Origin: Halobacteriales archaeon QS_1_68_17
GTDB taxonomy: Archaea > Halobacteriota > Halobacteria > Halobacteriales > Haloarculaceae
NCBI GenBank assembly: GCA_003021105.1
Contig: PXRG01000006.1
Span: 62,001-126,000 of the forward strand
Length of the DNA stretch: 64,000 nt
Direction of reading: 5' to 3'
Below, in pieces: positions 24,766-33,697 of the stretch. How positions within the stretch are numbered: position 1 is the first letter of the stretch; each line of letters opens with the position of its first letter. The notes under the pieces are model-generated. The model had not been told where the DNA came from. It was given only the letters and a program-made list of their open reading frames with translations, and did not search any database. A program made the translations under genes and the position numbers.

Positions 24766-24825
24766 GTTAACAACACCTGTAGTAAACTATCAGAAAATCT
24801 TAAGTGCCGTCGTATCAAGGCTTAA
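24766..24825 (+). promoter_or_regulatory. Promoter and candidate operator of the sugar ABC operon
   Basis: The stretch is AT-rich in a GC-rich setting: TTAACAACACCTGTAGTAAAC (24767-24787) followed by AAAATCTTAAG, whose CTTAAG (24799-24804) lies about 25 bases before the first ATG, the spacing of a TATA element for a leaderless mRNA. The upstream part contains the complement of TGTTGTTAA, shared with the region at 23426. Confidence 0.45.
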
Positions 24826-26364
24826 ATGGAAATGTCTGGCAACGACTCACACGAAAGTGGCGACGGCCGTACAGGGGTATCGCGGCGAGACTTCGTCCGC
24901 GCCGCCGGTGCCACGGGAATCGCGGTCGGGGTGGCGGGCTGTTCCGGCGGCGGTGGCGATGGTGGCGACGGTGGCGACGGTGGCGACGGCGGCGGCCAGG
25001 GTACCACGGCCGGTGACGGGGGCTCGTCGAGCGGGATCACGCTCCAGTTCGCGTCCGACAGCAACTTCAAGAAGATCCAGTCGGACGTCAACGACCTGCT
25101 CCACCAGAACGGCGTCGACCAGAACGTCAGCCTGGAGATCCTGGGCGGCTCGTTCGTCAGCGACGACCGGCAGACGAAGTACAAGAACGTTCTCAACGCC
25201 AGCCAGAAGCAGCCGACGCTGTTGATGGTGGACAACGGCTGGACGATCCCGTTTATCGTCCGGGACCAGATCGCAAACCTCAGCGACGCGTTGCCCAGTT
25301 CGGTCGTCGACACGGTCGAGAACGACTACCTGAGCACGATGGTCGCGACGGCCCAGGGGCAGAACGGCGACCTCTACGGGGTCCCGCTGTTCGCGGACTT
25401 CCCGACGATCCAGTACCGGAAGGACCTGGTCGCGGAGGCGGGCTACTCGGAGTCCGACTTCGAGAAGTGGGCGACCGAGTCGATGACCTGGCAGCAGTTC
25501 TCGAACCTGGTTGACGAGGTCCAGTCGGCAAACTCCGGCATGGAGGGCTACAACTTCCAGGGGGCGGCCTACATCGGGCTGGCCTGCTGTGACTTCGTCG
25601 AGTTCATGTCCTCGTGGGGCGGTTCGTACTTCGGCGCGTTCGACAACCTCTTCGGGCCCGTCGGGGACCGCACGGTCACCGTCGACGAACAGCCGGTGGT
25701 CGACTCGATCAACATGATCCGCCACTTCATCTACGGGGAAAACCCCGGCGGGAAGTTCGGCGACTACGCCGGCGGCATCTCCCCCGAGGCGGTCGTCCAG
25801 TACAAGGAGGAGTCCTCGCGGAAGCCGTTCACCAACGGCAACGTGCTGTTCCACCGCAACTGGCCGTACTCGATCAACATCAACGGGTCCGAGGAGAACT
25901 TCGGCGAGGACCTCGGCGTCATGCCGATCCCGTACGGCGTCACCGCCGACGAGTCGGACTACGGCCCCGAGATCGGCGGTATCCCGGCGGCGCTCGGCGG
26001 GTGGCACGTGGCGCTGAACCCGAACGCACCACAGGAGAAACGCGACGCCGCGACCCAGGTGTTCGAGGCGATGACGACCGAGGACTTCCAGCTGGGCCTG
26101 TTCGAGGCGGGCGGGTACATCCCGCCGGTCACCGAGCGGATCAACTCCAGTCGGGCCCAGGACCTCGATGTCATCGGCCGGTACGTCGACAGCCTGGCGG
26201 TCGCCGGGGAGAACGCGGTCCCACGGCCGGTCACCCGCGTCTGGAACCAGCAGCAACAGCAGGTCTCCAAGGAGGTCAACGCCGCGTACAAACAGGAAAA
26301 GTCGGCCTCGCAGGCGATGTCCGACCTCAAACAGGCGATGCAACAGATCGAGAACAGCGTATGA
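24826..26364 (+). CDS. Carbohydrate ABC transporter substrate-binding lipoprotein, 512 aa
   Basis: The Tat signal VSRRDFVRAAGATGIAVGVAGC ends in a lipobox; a Gly/Asp repeat linker encoded by GGTGGCGAC tandem copies follows. The mature part has extracellular solute-binding family 1 features: LYGVPLFADFPTIQYRKDLVAEAG, FHRNWPYSININGSEENFGEDLGVMPIPYG and a C-terminal QVFEAMTTEDFQLGLFEAGGYIPP. It would capture a sugar at the outer face of the membrane and hand it to the two permeases encoded next. The start at 24826 gives MEMSGND; 24832 is equally possible. Confidence 0.92.
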   Translation: MEMSGNDSHESGDGRTGVSRRDFVRAAGATGIAVGVAGCSGGGGDGGDGGDGGDGGGQGTTAGDGGSSSGITLQFASDSNFKKIQSDVNDLLHQNGVDQNVSLEILGGSFVSDDRQTKYKNVLNASQKQPTLLMVDNGWTIPFIVRDQIANLSDALPSSVVDTVENDYLSTMVATAQGQNGDLYGVPLFADFPTIQYRKDLVAEAGYSESDFEKWATESMTWQQFSNLVDEVQSANSGMEGYNFQGAAYIGLACCDFVEFMSSWGGSYFGAFDNLFGPVGDRTVTVDEQPVVDSINMIRHFIYGENPGGKFGDYAGGISPEAVVQYKEESSRKPFTNGNVLFHRNWPYSININGSEENFGEDLGVMPIPYGVTADESDYGPEIGGIPAALGGWHVALNPNAPQEKRDAATQVFEAMTTEDFQLGLFEAGGYIPPVTERINSSRAQDLDVIGRYVDSLAVAGENAVPRPVTRVWNQQQQQVSKEVNAAYKQEKSASQAMSDLKQAMQQIENSV

Positions 26365-26491
26365 ACCGGCTCCCCCACGGCGGTCGCTCCGGGTTCAATT
26401 CATTCCTGGAGGGTGCTAAGTTATAACTGCCTGTGGGGTGACTCTCCTCCGTAGCACGGCACATAGACAAACGGTACCACGGCACACAATA

Positions 26492-27496
26492 ATGGCAACC
26501 GAACAAGAGCGGGCGGAACGGGAGCGCGTCGGCGGCACGGGGCCGATAGCGTCAGTGACACGGTGGATGGAGAACCTGAGCGACACGCAGTTCGCCTACC
26601 TGTTGCTGACGCCGGCGCTTCTGTTGCTCGGCGTGATCGCGCTGTACCCCCTGATCAGCACGTTCCGGATGTCGCTGTTCGCCGACAACCTCGCCGGGGG
26701 GCTCGGCGAGTTCGTCGGCCTCACGAACTACGTCGACGTGCTGACCGGCCAGCGGGACGTGATGCTCCCCTCGCCGTTCCTGCCCGAGGCACTGACGGTC
26801 GAGGCGCTGTTCGGGAGCGCGCTGACGGTGACCCTGATTTTCACCCTCACGAGCGTGTTCTTCGAGACGATCATCGGATTCGGACAGGCGCTGGTGTTGA
26901 ACCAGGACTTCCGGGGCCGGCGCTGGGTCCGGGTCGCAATTATCATCCCGTGGGCGGTGCCGATCGTCATCCAGGGGATGATCTTCTATCTGATGTTCCA
27001 GCCCGGCATCGGGCTGTTCGTCGGCGACCAGAACCCGAGTCTCCTCCAGCAGTGGGGGCTGATCGGGTCGACGCCGCTGGCGACCACCATCGACGCCACG
27101 ATGATCGCCATCGTCGCGGACATCTGGAAGACGACGGCGTTCATGGCGCTTCTGATCCTGGCGGGCCTCCAGAGCGTCGACCGCACGCTGTACGACGTCG
27201 CCCGCGTCGCGGGCGCGTCGAAGTGGCAGACGTTCAAGCGGATCACGCTCCCGCTGGTGTTGCCGACGGTGCTGGTCGCGATGTTGTTCCGGACGATCCA
27301 GGCGATGCGGGTCTACGGCATCATCGAGACGGTCGCCGGCTGTACGACGGTCCCGTCGCTGTCCTGTCTCGTGATCACGAGCTTCAACCAGACGCTCAAC
27401 GGCACCTCCGCGACGGTGGCGTTCATCACCGCGGGCGTCATTGCCATCGTCGTCACGGTCTACATCGTGGGCTACGCCCGCGAGGAGATCGAGTGA
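26492..27496 (+). CDS. Carbohydrate ABC transporter permease (CUT1, MalF-like), 334 aa
   Basis: Six transmembrane segments are visible. The cytoplasmic EAA loop is DVARVAGASKWQTFKRITLPLVLPT. The hydrophilic N-terminus and ATG at 26492 (MATEQERAER) follow the binding-protein gene after 127 bases. It pairs with the next permease to form the channel for sugar import. The spacing to the next gene is 4 bases, so they are co-translated. Confidence 0.93.
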   Translation: MATEQERAERERVGGTGPIASVTRWMENLSDTQFAYLLLTPALLLLGVIALYPLISTFRMSLFADNLAGGLGEFVGLTNYVDVLTGQRDVMLPSPFLPEALTVEALFGSALTVTLIFTLTSVFFETIIGFGQALVLNQDFRGRRWVRVAIIIPWAVPIVIQGMIFYLMFQPGIGLFVGDQNPSLLQQWGLIGSTPLATTIDATMIAIVADIWKTTAFMALLILAGLQSVDRTLYDVARVAGASKWQTFKRITLPLVLPTVLVAMLFRTIQAMRVYGIIETVAGCTTVPSLSCLVITSFNQTLNGTSATVAFITAGVIAIVVTVYIVGYAREEIE

Positions 27497-27500
27497 TACC

Positions 27501-28421
27501 ATGGCGAGCGAAACCAACACCGGCGAGATCAAGCGCGGACCGATCGAGCGCTGGGTGGCAAAGGCGATCAAGAACCCCGACCGGGCCTACCGGTCGATGT
27601 TCTACACGGTGACCATCTTCTTCCTGTTTACCACGCTCTTCCCGTTCTACTGGCTGCTGGTGCTGGCGCTGACCCCCGAGAACCGGCTCTACCAGGCGAA
27701 CCTGCTGCCGGCCGGGTTCACCCCGGAGACGTTTATCCGCGTCTTCGAGGTGATCCCGTTCCACCGCTACATGTTCAACAGCATCTTTCTCGCTTTGATG
27801 ACGACGGCCATCGTGCTGTTGCTGGCAAGCCTGGCCGGCTACGTGTTCGGCCGGCTCGATTTCCCCGGGAAGAGCATCATGATGCTGTTGATCCTGGCGA
27901 TCTCCTACTTCCCGCCGGCGGCCTTCTTCCTGCCGCTGTGGCGGCTGTTCAACGGCCAGATCGTCCCCGGCATCGAGCTGTACAACACGCCCGGCGCGAT
28001 GATCCTGCCCTTTAGCGCGCTGTTCATGCCGCTGTCGATCTTCGTGTTGACGACGTTCTACGGGCAGATCCCCGACGGGCTGGAGGACGCGGCGCGCGTC
28101 GAGGGGACGACCCGCCTCGGGGCGCTGTTCCGGGTGATCATGCCGCTGTCGGCTCCCGGCGTCGCAACGGCGGGCGTGCTGACGTTCATCGCGGTTTACA
28201 ACGAGTTTTTCTTCTCGTTCCTGATGAACAACGGCCAGCCCGGGAACTGGGCCCCGATCGTGGGCGGCCTCCTGCAACTCCAGCGGGCCGGCCAGTTCGA
28301 GGCCACGTTCAGCGTGATGGCCGCGGGCAGCATCATCGCGGTGTTGCCCGTCGCCATCCTCGTGGTGATCGCACAGGAGAAAATCGTGAGCGGGATGACT
28401 GCGGGAGCACTCAAGGAGTAA
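27501..28421 (+). CDS. Carbohydrate ABC transporter permease (CUT1, MalG-like), 306 aa
   Basis: Six hydrophobic helices and the EAA motif DAARVEGTTRLGALFRVIMPLSAPG are present. The C-terminus, VIAQEKIVSGMTAGALKE, is characteristic of MalG-type subunits. It forms a heterodimer with the upstream permease; the ATPase gene begins 4 bases downstream. Confidence 0.93.
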   Translation: MASETNTGEIKRGPIERWVAKAIKNPDRAYRSMFYTVTIFFLFTTLFPFYWLLVLALTPENRLYQANLLPAGFTPETFIRVFEVIPFHRYMFNSIFLALMTTAIVLLLASLAGYVFGRLDFPGKSIMMLLILAISYFPPAAFFLPLWRLFNGQIVPGIELYNTPGAMILPFSALFMPLSIFVLTTFYGQIPDGLEDAARVEGTTRLGALFRVIMPLSAPGVATAGVLTFIAVYNEFFFSFLMNNGQPGNWAPIVGGLLQLQRAGQFEATFSVMAAGSIIAVLPVAILVVIAQEKIVSGMTAGALKE

Positions 28422-28425
28422 ACCA

Positions 28426-29613
28426 ATGGCACGAGTCAAACTCGACGGCGTCACGAAACGCTACGGCGACGTAATGGCTGTCAACGACATGAACCTCGAC
28501 ATCGAGCACGGCGAGTTCATCACGCTCGTCGGCCCGTCGGGGTGCGGGAAGTCCACGACCATGGAAACGGTCTCCGGGCTGACCAGACCGACCGAGGGGA
28601 AAGTCTACATCGGCGACCGCGAGGTGACGAACCTCCCGCCGAAAGACAGGGGCATCGCGATGGTCTTCCAGAACATCGCCCTGTTCCCCCACCTCGACGT
28701 CTACGACAACATCAGCTTCGGGCTGCGGCTCCGGGACTACGAGAAAGAGGAGATCGACCGCCGCGTCGAGAAGGCCGCCAGCATCGTCCAGCTAGAGGGG
28801 ATGCTCGATCGGATGCCCGACGAGATGTCCGGCGGGCAGCGCCAGCGCGTGGCCATCGCCCGGGCGCTGGTGCGCGAACCCGACGTCTTCCTGATGGACG
28901 AGCCGCTGGCCAACCTCGACGCCAAGCTCCGGGTGACGATGCGGACGGAACTCCAGCGGCTCCACAAGGAACTGGACACGACGATCCTCTACGTGACCCA
29001 CAACCAGGAGGAGGCGATGACCATGTCCGACCGGATCGCCGTCATCGACTCGGGCGAACTCCAGCAGATCGCCCCGCCGCTGACCTGCTACAACGAACCG
29101 GCGAACCTCTTCGTCGCCGGCTTCATCGGCTCGCCCGCGATGAACTTCATCGAGGGCGAGGTCGTCCAGAACGGCCTCGAGACGGAGAACTTCATGATCG
29201 AGTTCGACCCCGGGAAGATCGACGGCGTCGGGGTCGGCGACCACCTGACGATGGGCATCCGCCCGGAGGACGTCCACCCGGTCGAGAAGGCCGGCAACCT
29301 CGCCCACGGGTCCGACACCATCGAGGCGTGGGCGGACGTCCTGGAGCCGATGGGCGACGAGATCTTCGTCTACCTGCTGTTGGGCGAGGACGTCGACACG
29401 TCGATGGAGGCCGAGGGCGCGACGAGCAACGAACTGCTGATGAGCGTCGACCCGGACTCGCCGATCAAGGAGGACGACGAAATCGAGGTCGTCATCGACC
29501 GGACGCAGGTCCACCTGTTCGACACCGAGTCCGGCGAGGCCGTCACCCACGGCGTCGCCTCGCTCGCCACCGAGAGCACGACGCCCGGATCGGAAGCCGA
29601 AACCGACGACTGA
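28426..29613 (+). CDS. ABC transporter ATP-binding protein (UgpC/MalK type), 395 aa
   Basis: Walker A is GPSGCGKST (residues about 36-44), the Q-loop is MVFQNIALFPHL, the signature is MSGGQRQRV, and Walker B is VFLMDEPLANLD with the H-loop THNQEEAM. The C-terminal ~150 residues are a TOBE/MalK-type regulatory domain (MGIRPEDVHP...). It powers sugar import by ATP hydrolysis at the cytoplasmic side. It is in one operon with the binding protein and both permeases. Confidence 0.95.
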   Translation: MARVKLDGVTKRYGDVMAVNDMNLDIEHGEFITLVGPSGCGKSTTMETVSGLTRPTEGKVYIGDREVTNLPPKDRGIAMVFQNIALFPHLDVYDNISFGLRLRDYEKEEIDRRVEKAASIVQLEGMLDRMPDEMSGGQRQRVAIARALVREPDVFLMDEPLANLDAKLRVTMRTELQRLHKELDTTILYVTHNQEEAMTMSDRIAVIDSGELQQIAPPLTCYNEPANLFVAGFIGSPAMNFIEGEVVQNGLETENFMIEFDPGKIDGVGVGDHLTMGIRPEDVHPVEKAGNLAHGSDTIEAWADVLEPMGDEIFVYLLLGEDVDTSMEAEGATSNELLMSVDPDSPIKEDDEIEVVIDRTQVHLFDTESGEAVTHGVASLATESTTPGSEAETDD

Positions 29614-29709
29614 GATCCGATCGCACCGGCGGCACAACCCTACCCACGACCCGAATCCGAACCACGACGGTCCGATCACGACCGAATCCCAACTGCGGCA
29701 CCCCAAACA

Positions 29710-29913
29710 ATGGTCAACGACATAGCGATCGTCTACTACGGCGGCGGGACGCTGCTGTTTTTCTTCTGGGCGTACGGCATCTACGCGTTCGTCCGGGACC
29801 TGAAAAACCGCTTCATCCCGGCGTTCCGCCAGTACCGGCGGGGCCGGAAACGGCTCGAAGAGGAGAAACGCGAGGAAGAGGAACGCGAGGAGAAGGAAAA
29901 ACAGCTCCTCTGA
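29710..29913 (+). CDS. Small single-TM protein with charged tail, 67 aa, at end of sugar ABC operon
   Basis: One transmembrane helix (GGGTLLFFFWAYGIYAFV) is followed by a basic region and a tail of alternating Glu and Lys/Arg (KRLEEEKREEEEREEKEK), a likely coiled coil or single alpha helix in the cytoplasm. It starts 96 bases after the ATPase stop in the same direction, so it may be co-transcribed. It could be an accessory or stability factor of the transporter; this is inferred from position only. Confidence 0.75.
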   Translation: MVNDIAIVYYGGGTLLFFFWAYGIYAFVRDLKNRFIPAFRQYRRGRKRLEEEKREEEEREEKEKQLL

Positions 29914-30064
29914 CGCCCCCCTCGACGGACTCGCCGCCGCGACGCTGTCTCCAGCTTCCAGCGTGGCGTCTCGGTCACCGTGCCTGACAGCCGCGTCGCT
30001 CTCCGATTCTCGGCCCCTCGCTCGCTTTCAGGTCGCCGGTCCTGTCGGTCGCGCCGCCCTGCAG

Positions 30065-30487
30065 TCAGGCGTTCTCAGGCCCCGGGATGCGTCTGGTCGT
30101 CCCGAGCACGCGCGTCGGTTCGCCGTCCTCGTCGGTGACGACCTCGCCGCGGCCGTCGAGCCAGCCCCACGACCCGTCGCCGGTCCGGATGGCGTACTGG
30201 ACCTCGTAGGTCGATCCCTCCTCGGCGGCGGCCTCGAAGGCCGCCTCGACCGCCTCGCGGTCCTCCGGCCGGACGCGGTCGAAGAAGTTCTCGAAGAGCG
30301 GTTCCAGCTCCTCGGCGTCCAGGCCGAACAGCTCCTCGAAAGACGGGTGGCGCTCGACCGTGTCGGTTTCGAGGTCCCAGTTCCACGCGTACGTGTCGCT
30401 CGCCGCCAGCGCGCGTTCGAGCCAGTCGCTGGTCGCGCGCAGTCGTGCCAGTTCGTCTGTCGCGTCGGCCGCCTCGTCGCCGCTCAT
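30065..30487 (-). CDS. Single PAS-domain protein, 140 aa
   Basis: After a helical N-terminus the protein is one PAS fold: TYAWNWDLETDTVERHPSFEELFG, FFDRVRPEDREAVEAAFEAA and YEVQYAIRTGDGSWGWLDGRGEVV, closing with a PAC-like GTTRRI. There is no output domain, so it would signal by protein contact or is a stand-alone sensor. The ATG at 30487 (MSGDEAADATDEL) is preferred over one 5 codons upstream. Confidence 0.8.
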   Translation of the reverse strand: MSGDEAADATDELARLRATSDWLERALAASDTYAWNWDLETDTVERHPSFEELFGLDAEELEPLFENFFDRVRPEDREAVEAAFEAAAEEGSTYEVQYAIRTGDGSWGWLDGRGEVVTDEDGEPTRVLGTTRRIPGPENA

Positions 30488-30673
30488 GCCCCACGATACC
30501 ACCTCGTGGGTAATCGACCTGTCGGTGGCCGACGGCTACTCCCCTCTCCACTCGGCTCCCGTCGACGGAAACGGGAGCACGTTCGGCCTCACCTTTCTCT
30601 GGCGCGACGGGCGACTTTCCCCCGTCTCCTCCGCGACGGACGATTTTTCCCCGTTCCCCGCCAAGCGGGGCCG

Positions 30674-31219
30674 ATGACCGACGACGACCTGGCCTGGGAG
30701 ACCCTCTCCGGGGAGACGGACTACGTCTGCCCGGGGTTCGACATCCGGCGCGAACAGGTACGGCTGCCCGACGGCACCGAGACCGACTTCCACTACCTCT
30801 CCGAGGAGGACACCGTCGTCGTCCTCCCGTTCACGCCCGACGGCTCCGTCGTCGTCATCGAGGAGTGGCGACAGGCCGTCAGGCGGGTCAACCGCGGTCT
30901 CCCAGCCGGCGGCGTCGAGGACGCCGAGGACCGCGAGGCGGCCGCCCGCCGGGAACTCGCCGAGGAAACGGGGTACGAGGCCGGCGAGGTCGGCCACCTG
31001 GCGACGGTCGAACCCGCCAACGGCGTCGCGGACATCGCCTTCCACTACTTCGTCGCCCGCGACTGCGAGCCGACCGCCGAGCAGGACCTCGATTTCAACG
31101 AGAGCATCCGGGTCGACATCACCGACTTCGAGGACCTGCTGGCGGCGGCCCGCGAGGGGACGTTGCGCGACGGCCGGACCGCGCTGGCCGTCCTCCAGTA
31201 CGCGTTGCGGGAGCAGTAG
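30674..31219 (+). CDS. Nudix hydrolase (ADP-ribose pyrophosphatase-like), 181 aa
   Basis: A perfect Nudix box, GGVEDAEDREAAARRELAEETGY, is at about residues 77-99, preceded by EWRQAVRRVNRGLPAG. The pattern resembles ADP-ribose/nucleotide-sugar pyrophosphatases (NudF type), which cleave ADP-ribose to AMP and ribose-5-phosphate. The ATG at 30674 follows the AT box GATTTTTCC at about 30642. Nearby tgtA starts 54 bases downstream and could be co-transcribed. Confidence 0.88.
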   Translation: MTDDDLAWETLSGETDYVCPGFDIRREQVRLPDGTETDFHYLSEEDTVVVLPFTPDGSVVVIEEWRQAVRRVNRGLPAGGVEDAEDREAAARRELAEETGYEAGEVGHLATVEPANGVADIAFHYFVARDCEPTAEQDLDFNESIRVDITDFEDLLAAAREGTLRDGRTALAVLQYALREQ

Positions 31220-31273
31220 GGTTCCCGGCGACGAACGCAACCCTTACCCCCACACCGCGCCGACTGGCGGTCG

Positions 31274-32696
31274 ATGGGCGACTGGTTCGAGGTGACCGCC
31301 TGGGACGCGGCCGGACGGCTCGGGGAGCTGACGGTCCCGCGGGCGGGGGTCACGGTCGAGACGCCGGCGCTGATGCCGGTGATCAACCCCCACGTCAGGA
31401 CCGTCGAACCGTCGCGGCTCGAATCTGCCTTCGGTGCCGAGATCATCATCACGAACGGCTACATCTTCTACGGCAGCGACGAGTTCCGGGAGCCGGCCGT
31501 CGAACGGGGGCTCCACGACCTGCTGGACTTCTCGGGGGCCATCGTCACCGACTCGGGGTCGTTCCAGCTCTCGGAGTACGGCGAGATCGACGTGACGACC
31601 AGCGAAATCCTGCGGTTCCAGTACGAGATCGGCGCGGACGTGGGGACGCCCGTGGACATCCCGACGCCGCCGGACGTCGGCCGCGAGCGGGCCGAGACCG
31701 AACTGGCGACCACGCGGGACCGCCTCGACACGGCGCGCGATGTCGACACGGGCGAGATGCTCGTCAACGCCCCGGTCCAGGGGTCGACCTACCCGGACCT
31801 CCGGGAGCGGGCGGCCCGCGAGGCCGCCGGCACGGGGCTGGATGTCTTCCCCGTGGGGGCGGTCGTGCCGCTGTTGAACGACTACCGGTTCGCGGACGTG
31901 GTCGCGGTCGTCGCCGCGGCCAAGCGGGGGCTGGGGCTGGACGCGCCGGTCCACCTGTTCGGTGCCGGCCACCCGATGATGTTCGCGCTCGCGGTGGCGC
32001 TGGGCTGTGACCTGTTCGATTCGGCGGCCTACGCCCTGTACGCCCGCGACGACCGCTACCTGACCGTCCGCGGGACCGAACACGTGGACGAACTCGACTA
32101 CTTTCCCTGTTGTTGTCCCGTCTGCGCCGACCACGACCCCGGCGAACTCGCCGGTCTCGACGCCGACGACCGCGAGCGGTTGCTGGCCGAGCACAACCTC
32201 CACGTCACCTACGGGGAGATGCGGACCATCAGGCAGGCGATCCGGCGCGGGAACCTCCTCGAACTGGTCGAGGCCCGCGCCCGCGGGCACCCGACGATGC
32301 TGGCCGGCTACCGCGCGCTGCTCGACCACGCGGACGAGCTAGAGCGGACCGACCCCGCATCGAAGGACGCCTTCTTCTATCTCTCCGGCGAGAGCGCCCG
32401 CCGGCCGGAGGTCCTGCGCCATCACGAGCGACTCCAGCGACTGGATACGCCCGAGACGGTCCTGCTCGCCGAGACGGGCGAGTCCGTTCCCCCGGACGCT
32501 CTCGGAGGCCTATCCGCTGACGGCGGAGGTGCCCGACCGGACCGACCGCCGGGCGATCGAGGCGGCCGCGACCGGCGTCGCGCGACTCGTCGAGGCCAAC
32601 CCCGGGGTTGCGTTCACGCTCGAACACTGCGGCTGGCCGGCGGACGTCCTGGCGGGGCTCCCCGACCGAGTCGAGCGCGTGGACGCGACCACTTAG
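31274..32696 (+). pseudogene. tgtA: tRNA-guanine(15) transglycosylase TgtA with internal deletion and frameshift
   Basis: The frame from 31274 gives ~405 residues of archaeal [11 protein letters not shown] with the catalytic Asp, [32 protein letters not shown] and the zinc site [11 protein letters not shown]. After LLAETGE (about 32482) the frame should pass through a YDExWRVRPPFG-type segment. Instead the expected continuation [21 protein letters not shown] to the stop at 32694-32696 is in another frame, and ~15 conserved residues are missing. Intact TgtA replaces G15 with preQ0 in tRNA, the first step to archaeosine. Read straight, the frame runs on to 32983 with nonsense sequence. This is either a real lesion or an assembly error. 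Confidence 0.8.
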
Positions 32697-33270
32697 CCCC
32701 AGGGGTTCCCGGGGTCGTCGTTGTGTCGCTTCTGTTCCGCGTACAGCGTGATCGTGATCTCGAGGCTGTCGCCCTGGACGACGTTGCCCACCTCGCAGGG
32801 GAGCGTCCAGTCCAGCGCGTACCACTCGGTTCCCGTCACGGCCCCGAGAAAGACCCCGCCATCGGCCCGGGCGATCCCTGGTCGTCGACCCACTCCCGGA
32901 GCGTGTGGCTGCCGAGGACCCGCTCGCCGCTCTCGGCCTCGCAGTTCCGGTTCGGGTCCTCGTGGACCGTCAGCTCCAGGTAGTCGTCGAGTTCGCCGTC
33001 GTCGTTTTCGTTCCCGTCCCCCGCTCGGTCGTCGTTCCCGCCGTCCCGGCAGACGGCGAAGGACACGAAGCTGATCCCCTGTTCCACGCCCTCGTCGTTG
33101 GTGGCCGGCGTCCGGATCGTCGGCGTCTCCGTCCGGCACGGGTCGAACTCGGTCGTCTCCGTCTCCCGGGCGGCCTTGACGGTCAGGCTGTCGATGCAGT
33201 ACCCGCCGTCGACGACCCGCGCCCTGAACGCGACCAGTTCGTTTTCCTTCTCTTCGAGGTCGCAGAGTTC

Positions 33271-33342
33271 GACGGTGACAGTTCCGCCGTCGACGGTGAT
33301 AGTTCCGCCGTCGACGGTGACAGCCCCGCCGTCGACGGTCAG
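33271..33342. repeat. 21-bp tandem repeat (3.4 copies)
   Basis: GACGGTGAYAGYYCCGCCGTC repeats at 33271, 33292 and 33313 with a partial fourth copy. On the minus strand it encodes the heptads TVTVDGG, TITVDGG and AVTVDGG in the broken TasA-like gene. Confidence 0.85.
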
Positions 33343-33660
33343 TTCGTACCGGTTGTCCGTGACCCACGACCCCCCCCCTCGACGGTCGTGAACCGGTCGC
33401 CGTCGTACCTTTCGAGTTTCCCGGCCTCGAAACACCGGTCGGGGGTAGGGGTTGGTTCGCCGTCGCCGTCGCCGCCGTCCTCGTCGGCGGTGACGTCCAT
33501 GGCCAGCCACGCCCACGCGGGGTTCGTGTCGTTGTGGACCCCGAGGCTCACACAGCCAGTGTCGCAGGGTTTGACGTCGGCGAAGGTGGCGACGATCCGT
33601 CCGTCGGCGTCGGCCGGTTCACCCAGGGCGATCTGCCGGCCGTTGTGGACGGCCCGAACG

Positions 33661-33670
33661 GAAAGATAGT
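33661..33670 (+). promoter_or_regulatory. TATA-like element of arcS
   Basis: GAAAGATAGT lies 28-37 bases before the arcS ATG in GC-rich DNA, the position of a TATA box for a near-leaderless haloarchaeal transcript. Confidence 0.45.
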
Positions 33671-33697
33671 TCCCCCGGCCTCCCCGACTGGGGAGCA

